A stretch of DNA of 64,000 bases from Lepus europaeus (Eukaryota; Chordata; Mammalia; Lagomorpha; Leporidae): positions 38,633,409-38,697,408 of the forward strand of contig NC_084830.1 of assembly GCF_033115175.1 (NCBI RefSeq), in the 5' to 3' direction. Every line of letters starts with the position of its first letter. Position 1 is the stretch's first letter. Both the position numbers and the translations under genes were made by a program. Of the stretch, positions 11,816 to 23,524 are shown piece by piece. The notes beneath the pieces were generated by a model. That model saw nothing but the letters and a program-made list of their open reading frames with translations. It was not told the DNA's origin and made no database searches.

Positions 11816-12196
11816 GCCAGCGCCGTGGCTTAACAGGCTAATCCTCCGCCTTGCAGCGCCGGCACACCGGGTTCTAGTCCCGGTCGGGGCACCAATCCTG
11901 TCCCAGTTGCCCCTCTTCCAGGCCAGCTCTCTGCTGTGGCCAGGGAGTGCAGTGGAGGATGGCCCAAGTGCTTGGGCCCTGCACCCCATGGGAGACCAGG
12001 ATAAGCACCTGGCTCCTGCCATCGGAACAGCGCAGTGCGCCGGCCGCAGCGCGCCTACCGCGGCGGCCATTGGAGGATGAACCAACGGCAAAAAGGAAGA
12101 CCTTTCTCTCTATCTCCCTCTACTGTCCACTCTGCCTGTCAAAAATTAAAAAAATAAATAAATAAATAAAAATTTAAAAAGAAAAAAAAAAAGAAA
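11816..12196 (+). repeat. C-repeat SINE, young subfamily, second of stack
   Basis: Head agccagcgccgtggcttaac carrying gctaatcctccgcc. GC-rich body near 12030-12070 (cgcagcgcgcctaccgcggc). Ends tctgcctgtcaaaaattaaa with a long A-rich tail. The bases aaaaagagt precede it and recur after its tail (12199-12207). Confidence 0.93.
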
Positions 12197-12210
12197 AGAA
12201 AAAGAGTAGA

Positions 12211-12553
12211 AGGGCCAGCACTGTGGCATAGCGGGTTAAAGCCCTGGCCTGAAGCGCTGGCATCCCATAGGGGCGCCAATTCTAGTCCCAGCTGCTCCTC
12301 TTCCGATCCAACTCTCTGCTATGGCCTGGGAGAGCAGTAGAAGATGGTCCAAGTTCTTGGGCCCCTGCACCCACGTGGGAGATCCAGAAGAAGCTCCTGG
12401 CTCCTGGCTCCTGGCTTCAGATTGGTGCAACTTTGGCCGTTGCGGCCATCTGGGGAGTGAACCAGCATATGGAAGACCTCTCTCTCTCTGTCTACCTCTC
12501 TCTGTAACTCTTTCAAATAAATTTTAAAAATCTTAAAAAAAAATTTTTTTAAA
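12211..12553 (+). repeat. C-repeat SINE, third of stack
   Basis: Head agggccagcactgtggcata, subfamily like the first copy. It ends caaataaattttaaaaatc with an A/T tail and is followed directly by the outer target duplication. Confidence 0.93.
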
Positions 12554-13016
12554 AAGAGTGGAGGCTTGGTCCAATTATGATATCTATGAGGTGGGCCTGA
12601 TGGAAGGTCTTTAGGCCAGAGGGGCTTGCCCTCAGAAGGTAGTTCCTTAGAAAGGGTTGGCTCTACAAGCTGAGTTCAGTTCAGCGATATTCTGTCTGCT
12701 TCCTGGCTCACCATATGGTCCTCCTTCCACATACATACCAATATCCACCACCCTTATCAGAAGCCCAACTATTGGAGCCATGCAACTCTGTATTGTGAAC
12801 CTCCAAAACCATAAGCAAAAATAAATCTTTTTATTTATAATGTAGAATCTCTTAAGCATTTTAAAGTAATGGAAGATTGACAAATACAATGTTAGTGAAA
12901 TTAATTCATTTTCACTGTTGTAAAATATTCCATTTTGTGAAATAAACATCAGTTGTGTATGCATCCTATCATCAATGAATATTTCAATTATTTATGGTTT
13001 AAAACTATAAACCTTA

Positions 13017-13339
13017 GCCGGCGCTGCGGCTCAATAGGCTAATCCTTGGCCTGCGGTGCTGGCACACCAGGTTCTAGTCCCGGTTGGGGCACCGGATACT
13101 GTCCCGGTCACTCCTCTTCCTGTCCAGCTCTCTGCTGTGGCCCAGGAGAGCAGTGGAGGATGGCCCAAGCCCTTGGGCCCTGCACCCGCTTGGGAGACCA
13201 GGAGAAGCACCTGGCTCCTGGCTTCGAATCAGCACAGTGCGCCGGCCACAGTGGCCAAGGGGGGTGAACCAACGGAAAAGGAAGACCTTTCTCTCTGTCT
13301 CTCTCTCTCACTGTCCATTCTGCCTGTCAAAAAAAAAAA
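13017..13339 (+). repeat. C-repeat SINE, young subfamily
   Basis: Head gccggcgctgcggctcaata. A perfect 15-base duplication, aaactataaacctta, lies at 13002-13016 and 13340-13354, so the insertion is recent relative to its neighbours. Confidence 0.96.
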
Positions 13340-13390
13340 AAACTATAAACCTTAAACATTGTAGGTATTTGGAGCAATAATTGTATAACA

Positions 13391-13702
13391 TTTTTACCTT
13401 TTTCATTTTATTTGAAAGACAGAGTCAGATAGAATGAACAGAGATCTTTCATGCTGGTTCATTCCATAATTGTCTGCTATAACCAGGGCTGGACCAGGCC
13501 AAAGCCAGGAGCCTGGAAGTCAATCCAGGTTTCCCATGCGGGTGCAGGGGTCCAAGCGTTTGAGCCACCATCTGCTATCTCCCAGGATGCACATTAGCAG
13601 GAAGCTGGGTCAAAAGCAGAGCCAAGATACACAACAGGCATACCAATACAGGATGTGGGTATCCCAAGCAGCAACTTTAACCACTACACAAACACCCACT
13701 CC
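13391..13702 (-). repeat. C-repeat SINE, old copy
   Basis: Reverse copy with attttatttgaaagacagag near its start and ccaagcagcaactttaacca at the head side. The duplication tgtataaca is at 13382-13390 and 13703-13711. Confidence 0.88.
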
Positions 13703-13984
13703 TGTATAACACATATTTGAGTAAATAAGTGGCAGTCAGAAACATTTCATAATGCACCCCAATCCACATCCTCAGTGCTGAGCACTGTGCTGTTAGCACA
13801 AAGTATGAAGCCTCATTGCTGTGGACATCTGTAGGCCAGTAATTCTTACATGTACTTCTCGGTACATCCTTGGTTGCATTTTTGAGAAGTATATGCCTGA
13901 GTTTCAGGGCATGTGTATCTTCAACTTCAATCTATGGGTCATACCCAAGTGTGGTCTTAATGTCCACTCTTGTCAGCATTGAAT

Positions 13985-14262
13985 ACGTGTCCTGTTGTTC
14001 TGCATCCATGCTCCAGTTCACATTTTTCCTCCGTCATGCCTGCTCTCCTGGCTCTCCTAGTTAAAGTCCTCCACTCCTACGCATTCCCTTACTTTTTAGT
14101 CCATTACTCTGACTCAGCCTGGAGTCATCTCTTTTGTATCTGTGCCCCTCCACTGGAAGATAATGTCTCCATAAGGGCAAGAAATTTGTGTCACTCTTGA
14201 GTAGGATAATGCCCAGAACACAGTAGACTCTCAGTAAATATTTGTTGACTGGATGGTTGGAA
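13985..14262 (+). mobile_element. L2 LINE 3' end
   Basis: Sense L2 terminus: cttttgtatctgtgcccc, tgcccagaacacagtagact, ctcagtaaatatttgttgac. Confidence 0.7.
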
Positions 14263-15715
14263 ACTACCTTTACATAGTAAATATTCACATTATTTACAGA
14301 ATATAAACTTTGAACCTCCTCTTTGTATGAAGTAATACCTCTTGAGTAGTAGTTTCATGGTCAATGCAATATGTTTAACAGCTAATGTTCAGAAAAATAA
14401 TTATCCATTTAGACTTTCCTGTAATATGATCATCATGACACAAGTTGAATAATTTTCCCTTGTCTCATGAACACAATGAGCACTGGCATTTCATATCCAC
14501 TGTGAGAAAACAGGTGCCTGTAAATCAAGACTTCTTGTTTTTTTACAGTGCAGTCTGTAATAATCAATTGACATGCCTGCTATAAATAATAATGCATGGT
14601 TTCTCAAGGAACCTAGCATGTAATTGATTCTCTGGTCTGAAGAAGCTTTAAGGGTGTGATTTTTTTATATCTATGGAATCCTTCAACCAACTTTATTGTC
14701 TTGCTCTTAGCTAGCACTTGAAATAAAGATTCATGACTCTTCATTGTGCATCCAGCCTCTCTGGAATAGAGAAGTAATAGCGTGTGGCTCTCAGAATATG
14801 CTCAGCCTTATCTTTGCATTTCTATCATAATGCCGTGATGTCAAGTACCCAGTCAAATAGCAGGATGTGCATTCCTTGCATGTCCTGTGCCACTCCCAAA
14901 TGAATTCATATTCTTGAGACAAGCAATCATATATTAGACTATATTTCACAATACACTAAGCCAAATGTCCCAGACCACCAAATACTAGAGGGAACTTTTA
15001 TGTTCTAATTTCTTAGCTAGTCAATAGTTGTTTTTTTTTTTTTTTAAAGAAGGCTGACCATGTGATCCTATTACTCTTACTGCAGTTAACTGGACAAAGG
15101 ATGGGTACTTTTACTCATGGCTGACCAGTGGCTTGTGAAGTAACATGAGACTTCTGCAACCTGACTACTCTCCTTGTGAGAGTGACCAACTAACATAAGA
15201 AAGCTGTCTTTCTTGGGAGTTTAAATGTAGGATGTAGGTAGCATTAGAGGAAGGTGAGTAGGTGAGGGAAGCATGAGGGAAACATGATACAATATGTGAT
15301 TCTTACTACATAAGTCACTATATATAAATCACAGTTCTATTTTTATAATCCTGGTAATATTAAAATTATTCATGGAGATAGAAAACAAAAGCCTTAAGAA
15401 TTACTTTGTACAGAGATCTAATAATATCTGGTTTATAAGCCCTGTGCATCAACTTCTGCCAGAAAACAAAAATAATCTTTTGGGAGAAAAGGCAGAAAGC
15501 AGAAGCCATGAGGCAGCAAAGGTTGTGAGGGAGGAGAAATGAGGAGTAAGTGAAAAAAAAAAAGCATAAAATTAAGGAAAGAGCAAGTAGGAAAGTAGAG
15601 AGTGATGGTTGTGGGAGCAAAAGAGTTTGTGACTAAGAATGAACAAGCAGAATCTTTGTAATGGTGGAATGTTAGGATAAGTAGCAATACCAATGAAGAG
15701 ACAACCATCACTAAG
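14263..15715. other. Intergenic, nothing recognised
   Basis: AT-rich sequence with a T15 run (15030-15044) and a purine-rich patch near 15480-15560. No repeats or exons were recognised. Confidence 0.4.
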
Positions 15716-15725
15716 AATCACACTG

Positions 15726-16075
15726 GCGGGCGCCGTGGCTCAACAGGCTAATCCTCCGCCTAGCGGCGCCGGCACACCGGGTTCTAGTTCCGGTTGGGGC
15801 GCTGGATTCTGTCCCGGTTTCCCCTCTTCCAGGCCAGCTCTCTGCTATGGCCTGGGAAGGCAGTGGAGGATGGCCCAAGTCCTTGGGCTCTGCACCCGCA
15901 TGGGAGACCAAGAGAAGCACCTGGCTCCTGGCTTCGGATCAGCACGATGCGCAGGCCGCAGTGCCAAGGCAGCCATTGGAGGGTGAACCAACGGCAAAAA
16001 GGAAGACCTTTCTCTCTGTCTCTCTCTCTCACACTATCCACTCTGCCTGTCCAAAAATTTTTAAAAAATAAAAAA
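15726..16075 (+). repeat. C-repeat SINE, young subfamily
   Basis: Head gcgggcgccgtggctcaaca. The perfect duplication aatcacactg is at 15716-15725 and 16076-16085. Confidence 0.96.
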
Positions 16076-16119
16076 AATCACACTGAATCTTGAAAAAGTT
16101 CCTAAGTGCTCTGTGAGAC

Positions 16120-16275
16120 TTGGCTGCAAGACTGGAGTGTTAACTGGTCTGCCTCTCATTAAAACTTTGATGCCAAGATAATCACTGAAGATGTGAGTTA
16201 AAATTCCACTGACTCCAATCCAAGAATTTCTGATCTAGTAGATCTGGAGCATGACCTAGGAATCTTTATTTTATA
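16120..16275 (+). mobile_element. MER5-like hAT fragment
   Basis: Core similarity at 16220-16270: aagaatttctgatctagta, gatctggagcatgacctagg, aatctttattttat. Diverged, boundaries uncertain. Confidence 0.5.
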
Positions 16276-16318
16276 TGTGTGTGCCTAACATTCCAATAAA
16301 TCATCCGTTAACACTAAA

Positions 16319-16628
16319 GGAGCCAGCGCTGTGGCTCACTTGGCTAATCCTCTGCCTGTAGCGCCGGCATCCCATGTGGGCACCAGGTTCTAGTCCCGAT
16401 TGCTCCTCTTCCAGTCCAGCTCTCTGCTGTGGCCCAAGAGGGCAGTGGAGGATGGCCCAAGTCCTTAGGTGCCTGCACCCGCGTGGGAGACCAGGAGGAA
16501 GCATCTGGCTCCTGGCTTCGGATCAGTGCAGCACACTGGCCATAGCGGCCATTTGGGGGGTGAACCAACAGAAGGAAGACTTTTCTCTCTGTCTCTCTCT
16601 CTGTCTAACTCTGCCTGTCAAAAAAAAA
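16319..16628 (+). repeat. C-repeat SINE, young subfamily
   Basis: Head ggagccagcgctgtggctca with gctaatcctctgcc. Ends ctctgcctgtcaaaaaaaa. A short cactaaa match on both sides may be the target duplication. Confidence 0.93.
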
Positions 16629-16631
16629 GCC

Positions 16632-17124
16632 ACTAAAATAAACTGAGTTTGTATGTATTCTTGAAACTGGAAAGAAAAATCTACCTAATATAGATCCCAT
16701 CATGTGTGACTTCAACTTTATAGACATAGCCCAGAACTGGATTGAAGAATCTCAGACACATTGCTATACTGCTTTTATAAATATCATCATATTAAATATC
16801 ATTTCTGGCAGTACTACATTTAAAATATTTTGGGATAAAAGGTCCTTCCCATCTTAACCCCAGTGAACTATATCAGGTTTGTGTTTTTCTGTTTTGCTAA
16901 AGAACTCTGCTACAGTTAAACTTTCTGATTTCCAAACATGGTCCAAATTCTGTTCCTATCTGAGCTCATCTTACAGTCACCCACACTATTCCTACTAAAG
17001 GGAAGAGTGAGGAAAGAGCCCTAGCATGCTCCTGTGTGCAACATTGGGTGGGGACAGTGTAGGCTCCCACATGATTGAGTTTGGGCATTGGAACAGATAC
17101 TAGAACTTCCTGCTAGAGATAGTA
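16632..17124. other. Intergenic, nothing recognised
   Basis: No repeat boundary or coding signal could be seen before the L1 begins. Confidence 0.4.
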
Positions 17125-17129
17125 CAGCT

Positions 17130-18304
17130 GAGAATCACTCTTATTCAATATTTCTGGAAGTTTTAGCAAGAGCAACTAGAGAGGAGAAAGAAATAAAGAG
17201 CATCAAAATTGGAAAAGAGGAAGTAAAATTATCTGTGTTTACAGATGAGATGATGTTATACATAGAAAAACCTAAACACTCCACCAAAAAGCTATTAAAA
17301 TTAATAAACTAATTCAGTAAAGTTGCAGGTTAAGCATAAAAATACACATACTAAATAGAACAGCATTTAGTATGCTAATGATAAACTCACAGAAAGAGAA
17401 ATCAAGAAAGAAATCCCATTCACAAAAGCCACATACAAAAAAATCAAATATTTAGGAATAAATTTAACCAAAGAAGTGAAAGATCTCTACAAGGAAAATT
17501 ATCAAACACTAATGAAAAAAATCAACAAGGACACGCAAAAAAATGGAAAGATATACCTTACTCATGCATCAAAAGAATAAATATCATTAAAATGTCTATA
17601 CTACATAAAGCAATATACAGATTCAGTACAATCCCTATCAAAGTATTAATGGTATTTTTTTACAAAATTGGAAAAAGCAATTCTCAAATCACAAAAGACC
17701 CAGAAGAGGCAAAGTGATCCAGAACAACAAAAATCAAGCTGGAGGCATCACAATACCTAACTCCAAGGCATACTACAAAGCCACAAAAATGAAAACAGCA
17801 TGGTACTGGAATAAAAATCTATACATAAATCAGTGGAACAGAATAGACACCCCAGAAATTAATTCACATACAAAAAGCCAACTGATTTTTGACAAAAGTG
17901 CTCAGACCATACAGTTGAGTAAAGATAATCTCTTCAATAAATTATGCTGGAAAAACTGGGTGTATATATGAAGAATAATGAAATTAGATTCATACCTCTT
18001 ACTATATATAAAAATCAACTTGAGGGGCCGGTGCCATGGCGCACTAGGTTAATCTCTGCCTGTAGCACCGGCATCCCATATGGCACTGGGTTCTAGTCCC
18101 AGTTGGGGCTCCGGATTCTGTCTTGGTTGCTCCTCTTCCAGTCCAGCTCTCTACTGTGGCCTGGGAAAGCAGTGGATGATGGCCCAAGTGCTTGGGCACC
18201 TGCACCCATGTGGGAGACCAGGAAGAGGCTCCTGGTTCCTGACTTCGGATCGGCGTTGCTCTGGCCGTTGCGGCCATTTGGGTGGTGAACCATCGGACAG
18301 AAGA

Positions 18305-18351
<47 letters not shown>

Positions 18352-19156
18352 CTCTACCTGTCAAATAAATAAATAATCAACTTGAAGTGGATCAAAGACC
18401 TAAATTTAAGACCAGAGGCTATGATGCTGATGGAAGAAAACATAGGGGAAACACTACAAGACATTATCATAGGGTACAATTTCTTGGACAAGACCACTAA
18501 AGCACAGGCAACAAAAACAAAACTACACAAATGGGATTATATGAAACTTAGAAGCTTTTGCACAACAAAGGAATTGATCAATAGAGTGAAGAGATATCCA
18601 ACAGATGGGAAAAAATATTTGCAAACCACCCATCTGACAAAGTATTAATATCCTGAACATATCAGAACTTAAGAAACTCAACAACAAAAAATCAACCAGT
18701 CCACTTGAGAAATGGGCAAAGGACTTCAATGGTTCTTCAAAAGAAGAAATACATATGGCCACCAAATATATGAAAAAATGCTCAACATCACTAGCCATCA
18801 GGGAAATGCAAATCAAAACAACAATGAGATATTACCTCACCCCTGTCAGAATGGCTAAAATCTAAAGCACAAAGAGTAACAAATGCTGGCAAGGATGTGA
18901 ACAAAGGGGAAACTTATACACTGTTGACTGGAATGTAAATTAGTGCATTCACTGTGGAAATTTCTCAAAAAACAAGAAACAGACTTACCATATGGCCCAG
19001 CAATCCCACTACTGGGTGTGCACCCAAAAGATCTGAACACAATGTATCAAAGAGATGCCTGCACCACCATGCTTACAGCAGCACTGTTCACAATAGTCAA
19101 AATTTGGAACCAACCTAGATGTCTAACACCAGATGAATGGATAAAGAAAATGTGGT
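17130..19156 (+). pseudogene. Degenerate L1 ORF2 remnant
   Basis: Conceptual pieces: 17088-17312 (RT region), 17714-17971 (ITIPNSKAYYKATKMKTAWY, then KNLYINQWNRIDTPE), 18382-18648 (WIKDLNLRPEAMMLMEENIG) and 18943-19156 ([14 protein letters not shown]). They are separated by stops and shifts. The endonuclease domain and ORF1 are absent because of 5' truncation. Confidence 0.85.
18024..18375 (+). repeat. C-repeat SINE nested in L1
   Basis: Head ggggccggtgccatggcgca, with an expanded TC run (18309-18346). The duplication atcaacttga at 18014-18023 and 18376-18385 restores the L1 frame text when collapsed. Confidence 0.95.
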
Positions 19157-19409
19157 GGGGCCAGCTCTGTGGTGCAGGGGGTTAATGCCCTGGCCTGAAG
19201 TGCCAGCATCCCATATGGGTGCCGATTCTAGTCCCGGCTGCTCCTCTTCCTATCCAGCTCTCTGAGATGGCCTGGGAAAGCAGTAGAAGATGATGCAAGT
19301 CCTTGGGGCCCCTGCACCCACGTGGGAGACCCAGCAGTTCCTGGCTCCTGGCTTCAGAGCGGCACAGCTCCAGCCATTCAGCCAACTGCGAAGTGAAACA
19401 GCGGATGCA

Positions 19410-19461
<52 letters not shown>

Positions 19462-19505
19462 CCTCTCTCTCACTTTCAAATAAATAAATAAATCTTTAAA
19501 AAAAT
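19157..19505 (+). repeat. C-repeat SINE nested in L1
   Basis: Head ggggccagctctgtggtgca. Long TC run (19413-19456). Tail aaataaataaataaatcttt. The duplication is decayed (aaaatgtggt versus aaaatatgtt). Confidence 0.93.
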
Positions 19506-20170
19506 AAAATATGTTACACTAAATGTACAATGGAATATTATTCAAGTATAAGAAATTCCACCATTTGCAGCAAAATGAACACAACCGGAGAACATCATGT
19601 GTTGTAAAATAAGCCAGACTCATAAAGACAAATACCACACACTCTCCCTCACACGTGGTAGGTAAAACTTAAAAAAAAAAAAAAAAAGGAAATGTCTGTG
19701 TGCATCAGCATCGCTGCAAATATAGTTTTGTAAAAATTTTTTATACCTTTGTCAAATAAATGGTTAAGAATATATAAAACTACTATAGGTTTAATGACCT
19801 GCGATTGCTTTAAAATTTACTGTAAAATGGGTAAAAATCCTCATTTTTCCATTCAACTGCTGTTTATAGCCGTTATCTGTATTCCCACTAAACTAAGGTC
19901 TTTTTGCTTCTTATTTGTTAAACTTCTTATTTGGTGAAGTATTAGCCTTTTTACTGTAATTTAAATCTAAAGTATGTTATCTCAAAAATTGAGAAACTCA
20001 AAAACTAAGGAAGAAAAGAAAGAAGGAGTGTGGGAGAGAAAGAAGGGGAGGAGAGAAGAAGGGAACATCATTTGTAGAATTGCATCTACAAATCACATGG
20101 AAACCATTAACAACTAATTTAAAATAAAATAAAAATAAAAATTTTTTCTAAAAATAAATTTTAAAAAACA

Positions 20171-20564
20171 GTAGGGCTAAAGTTTACTGATTTTAATCCA
20201 ATTTCAAGACTGGGAAGAGTAAGTCCAAAGACTAGTGCTGAAGCTGGAGGCAGGAATTAAAGTAGAGGTGCCAGAAGCAAAAGGACAGGGCAGGCAGAAA
20301 TCAAGTCCAAATAAGAAATTATTGCACTATTACAGGCCAAATAGCATAAATGTCACTGGGCAGCTGTGGATCAAATTCTTGGGCTGCTGGGTACATGGTG
20401 AATGGTTGATTCATGCCAGCATAAAAGGCCCCTGTTAATCAACCCTTCTCTTAGCAACTCCTATCTCTGAGATTCTTGGAGAACTGAACTTTGCCAACAT
20501 AGCCTTTGCCCAGATACTTGTAATACTTGCGGACAGAATTTCCTTAGCCATTTATCTGGTAAGT
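20171..20564. other. Intergenic, nothing recognised
   Basis: No repeat or gene recognised. Confidence 0.4.
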
Positions 20565-20730
20565 ACCATCTCCTAGTGGATAGATGTCTCAGTATTCTTA
20601 CCTGTAAAATAGGAATTAGCATACCTGTAGTACCTAATCTATAAATTAGTGAGTATTAGCAGAATTCATAAAGGAAATAAGAAAATACATAAGGGCCTGG
20701 CACTTAGCAAGCATTCAAACATTGTTGGTC
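20565..20730 (+). repeat. MIR SINE
   Basis: cttacctgtaaaataggaat in the MIR core-distal position, followed by gggcctggcacttagcaagc at the 3' end. Confidence 0.65.
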
Positions 20731-21024
20731 GCTGCTGCCACCATTGTTGTACCATTTGTCCTATTGCTATAATTAAGAACAATCAGTTACTCTTACATCA
20801 CTCTGCCTTATGCTGGGTCTCACGATATTCACTTCTTGCCCTAACCACGTCACCTGCTCTCAGCTGTAGGTTTCTCTCTAGGTGCTGTGTTTGCCATTGA
20901 ACTCAGTCCCAGCAATTAGCTCATCTGATCCTGGTACTTGACTCACCACCTGTTTCTATCTGATAATGTTACCTGTCCCATCAGTTAATAGGTCATAACC
21001 ACCCGTGTCTCCAGATTTATACAA

Positions 21025-21380
21025 ATTCCTTCTCTCTTACTCACATTCTTCAAGGTGTAACTCAAATATTTCTTTATTTATAAAGGCTACATGACCTGAA
21101 GTGTTCTCCCAAATTTCTGGAATTCCTACTTCTATAGTCTGAATACTTAATATACCAATTAATCACTTAGTGCTTTGTGAAATCTCTTCAGTATGTCTTT
21201 TAATTGTTATTTAAATAATTTATTGTGATTTAATTTATCATATCTCTGTCTTGTGTACTTAATGAGATAGTACTCTCCTTGATGATAGCAACTGTCTTAT
21301 TCATCTTTGTATGGCCCTCAGCTAAGCACCACACTTTGCACAGAGCTCAATAAATATGTGTGATTTGATTTGAAATGCTT
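21025..21380 (+). mobile_element. L2 LINE 3' end
   Basis: aaggtgtaactcaaatattt, atatctctgtcttgtgtact, cttattcatctttgtatggc and agagctcaataaatatgtg follow L2 order to the terminus. Confidence 0.75.
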
Positions 21381-22329
21381 AGTTAGAATACCATAAAAGA
21401 CTACACTATTCCACATTCTGAGGAAGTCATTAAGACTTAAAGAGGCCATTAAGTGCTAATCCAATAACTGAAAGGAGAGTAAATTGCTTACTTTTAGGCA
21501 GATGTGCTAACTTCTAGGCCACTAAGGTTCTATTTAAACAATTTACCAAGAGCGAATTACCAAATGGATCCAGGTAGCTCAAAAAGGTTAATCTCTCTTA
21601 CTTCCTACTAAGAGACAAGCTATGCTTTCTTTCCCTGCTCTAAGAAATGCAAGTCAAGTCCATCCATTACCTATACTATGTTAAGAATAATATTTAAACA
21701 GAGTAACCATTTGGACTGAACTTATATAACTGAAGAAAGCAGTTCTGTAAATTGCATGATTGCAGTTCACTGCTGGTACCCAGTTGACACTGATTTGCCA
21801 TAATGCTGAAGTCAGTCTTCTTTCTTCCTACTCCATATTCTAAAATATTCACCACAAGAGGGAAAAAGGAAACAGAATTACTCCAATTTCACTAACTGAT
21901 AACTGATGCTAGAATTTCTCTCCATAGTAGGTACACAAAAAAAATTTGAAACATGATACCTGCTATATGGAACTTCCATATATTTTGAGAGTGGAGGCAA
22001 AGGTGAGAGATTTGGGAATGGAAACACATCAGTATTCATGATACAATGTGGCACATAAAGTGATAATGATATTTGCAAATTGTTCTGGAGAAATAGGTTA
22101 AAAGTGAGTAGTCATTCAGCTTTGGAGAAGTGAGAGCAGCAAATATATGAGCTATGCCTTTAGAGACTGTTAGAATGAAAAACACTGCAAACAGAGAAAG
22201 TTGCATGAACAAAGATATTGTTTTATTGGTAAACGACAAGGAACATGGGATTATGGGGTAGAAAGAAATCTCAGAGGTGCTTTCATCCAAGCCCTGAATA
22301 TTATAGACCAAATAACAACAACAACAAAA
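21381..22329. other. Intergenic, nothing definite
   Basis: A stretch at 21490-21530 (tgtgctaacttctaggccac) has the look of a worn tRNA-derived SINE but cannot be assigned. Confidence 0.35.
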
Positions 22330-22480
22330 ACTAGACCACGGGATGTTAGGTGACACGTGGTCACACAATAGGCAATGGATAAACAAAGCTTCAACCTGCA
22401 TCTTTCTGATTATGTCCAATCTAGTACTTAGTCTACCTTGGAAAGTTTCGGAATCTATAGAAGTTAAATGCAAAAAGATT
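22330..22480 (-). repeat. MIR-like SINE fragment
   Basis: Antisense pattern gttaggtgacacgtggtcac, then acaataggcaatgg. Quite diverged. Confidence 0.45.
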
Positions 22481-22514
22481 TGCTCAGTTGGACTTTCCCT
22501 ACCAATTGTATTCA

Positions 22515-22665
22515 TTTTTTCACTCCTTCACTCATTCAACAAATCCTTAACAACATCAACAATATGCCAGTTACTCAACTAGGAGATAGGAAACTGCTGT
22601 CGCAGTAGTGACCAAGACAGACATAGACCATGATCTCACCAAACTAACAAATTAGTGGAAGATAT
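22515..22665 (-). mobile_element. L2 LINE 3' end
   Basis: Antisense terminus: cactcattcaacaaatcctt, atatgccagttactcaacta, gaccaagacagacatagac. Confidence 0.65.
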
Positions 22666-22884
22666 GGAAAATTAAAACAGGCATTTAGGATCAAGTGTAA
22701 GAGTTGTGACAGAGGAGGCAGAGTGCTTGGGAGCACAAAGGTTTTAGGAGAAGCTTTACCACAGCGGAATAATTCTCTGCAAGCTGAGACTTGAGCTAGG
22801 AGAGTTAGCAAGACTTTCCACAGAAGAATAATAACACATGTAAGTGCCCAAAGACAGACCAGTATCCTCAAATAAGATTGCATT

Positions 22885-23225
22885 TTGGGCCAGCACTGTG
22901 GCGTAGCAGGTAAAGCCACCACCTGCAATGTTGGCATCCCATATGAGCACTGGTTCGAGACCCAGCTGCTGTACTTGCAATCTAACTCTCTGCTATGGCC
23001 TGGGAAAGCAGTACAAGATCACCCAAGTGCTTGGGCCCCTGCACCCACATGGGAGACCCGAAGGAAGTTCCTGGCTCCTGGCTTCAGATCGGTGTAGTTC
23101 CAGCAGTTGCAGCCATTTGGGGAGTGAACCAGTGGATGGAAGTTCTCTCTCTCTCTCTGCCTCTGTCTCTGTTGCTCTGTAACTCTGCCTTTCAAATAAA
23201 TAAATAAATCTTTAAAAAAAAAAAG
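22885..23225 (+). repeat. C-repeat SINE
   Basis: Head ttgggccagcactgtggcgt, tail aataaataaataaatctttaa. The duplication gattgcatt is at 22876-22884 and 23226-23234. Confidence 0.95.
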
Positions 23226-23334
23226 GATTGCATTGTGCATAAAGAAAACTAAATTTTTAGTGTTATTGCCTACCTTCTCCCCCTGCCATTCCTTAGCTGA
23301 CTCCTACCTATGACTGAAGTTGCAATGACATGTC

Positions 23335-23520
23335 ACCGTCTCCCTTCCCTGACACTACCAAAACCAGGTCCCCTCAGCACCATAGGTTTCTCATTGTGAA
23401 TCACAATTGTATTATGTGGCTTTCCCACCAAACCATTAGCTCTGAAGGGCAAGTATGATGCTTGGACCACTGTTGAATAACCGGTACCTTAAATAGCGCC
23501 TTGCACAAATATTGCATGCT
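23335..23520 (+). mobile_element. L2 LINE fragment
   Basis: ccattagctctgaagggcaa, then cttgcacaaatattgcatg near the end, as in the L2 3' terminus. Weak. Confidence 0.5.
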
Positions 23521-23524
23521 GTTC

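Larger units (their letters stand above)
11005..12855 (+). mobile_element. LTR-like repeat interrupted by four SINEs
   Basis: Unique pieces join as one element: tgctatagtttgaacaaga, ttggctcctcaactcatg (11008-11044), then aggcttggtcc (12561-12571), gaggtgggcctgatggaagg, ccctcagaaggtagttcct, ctcaccatatggtcctcct, gaacctccaaaaccataagc, aaataaatctttttatttat. This is the layout of a solo LTR of an old ERV-like family. I cannot assign the exact family. Confidence 0.55.
10240..13965 (-). mobile_element. Old L1 (L1M-type) 3' region, antisense, heavily interrupted
   Basis: Antisense L1 3' sequence appears in separated blocks. 10380-10470 is gcgagcaccccaaaaacc, then tgactgctaacc. 10815-11000 is ttgaactttatagaaatgga, cattcttttgtgtatggctt and gagattcatccatgatg. 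12865-13015 is actgttgtaaaatattccat, then ataaacatcagttgtgtatg. 13340-13390 and 13710-13965 follow. Colinearity shows one element cut by a MER2-like element, an LTR-like element and six SINEs. Confidence 0.65.
17125..20170 (+). mobile_element. L1 LINE, 5'-truncated, interrupted by two SINEs
   Basis: Begins in the reverse-transcriptase part of ORF2 ([20 protein letters not shown] at 17142-17201, then EEVKLSVF) and runs through the ORF2 C-terminus to an A-rich 3' end. The RT catalytic region reads TDE where active L1 has A/T-DD, and frames are broken many times. The 3'UTR ends near agaattgcatctacaaatca, as in the L1 at 61185. SINEs sit at 18024 and 19157. Not functional. Confidence 0.88.

Noticed and set aside
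17088..17312. Intact reverse transcriptase
   Set aside because: Only a short ORF2 piece with the catalytic motif altered and stops downstream; a dead L1 fragment.
22036..22515. 159-codon minus-strand ORF
   Set aside because: AT-rich chance frame overlapping a MIR-like fragment. No domain, signal or conservation clue; leucine/serine-rich composition only.
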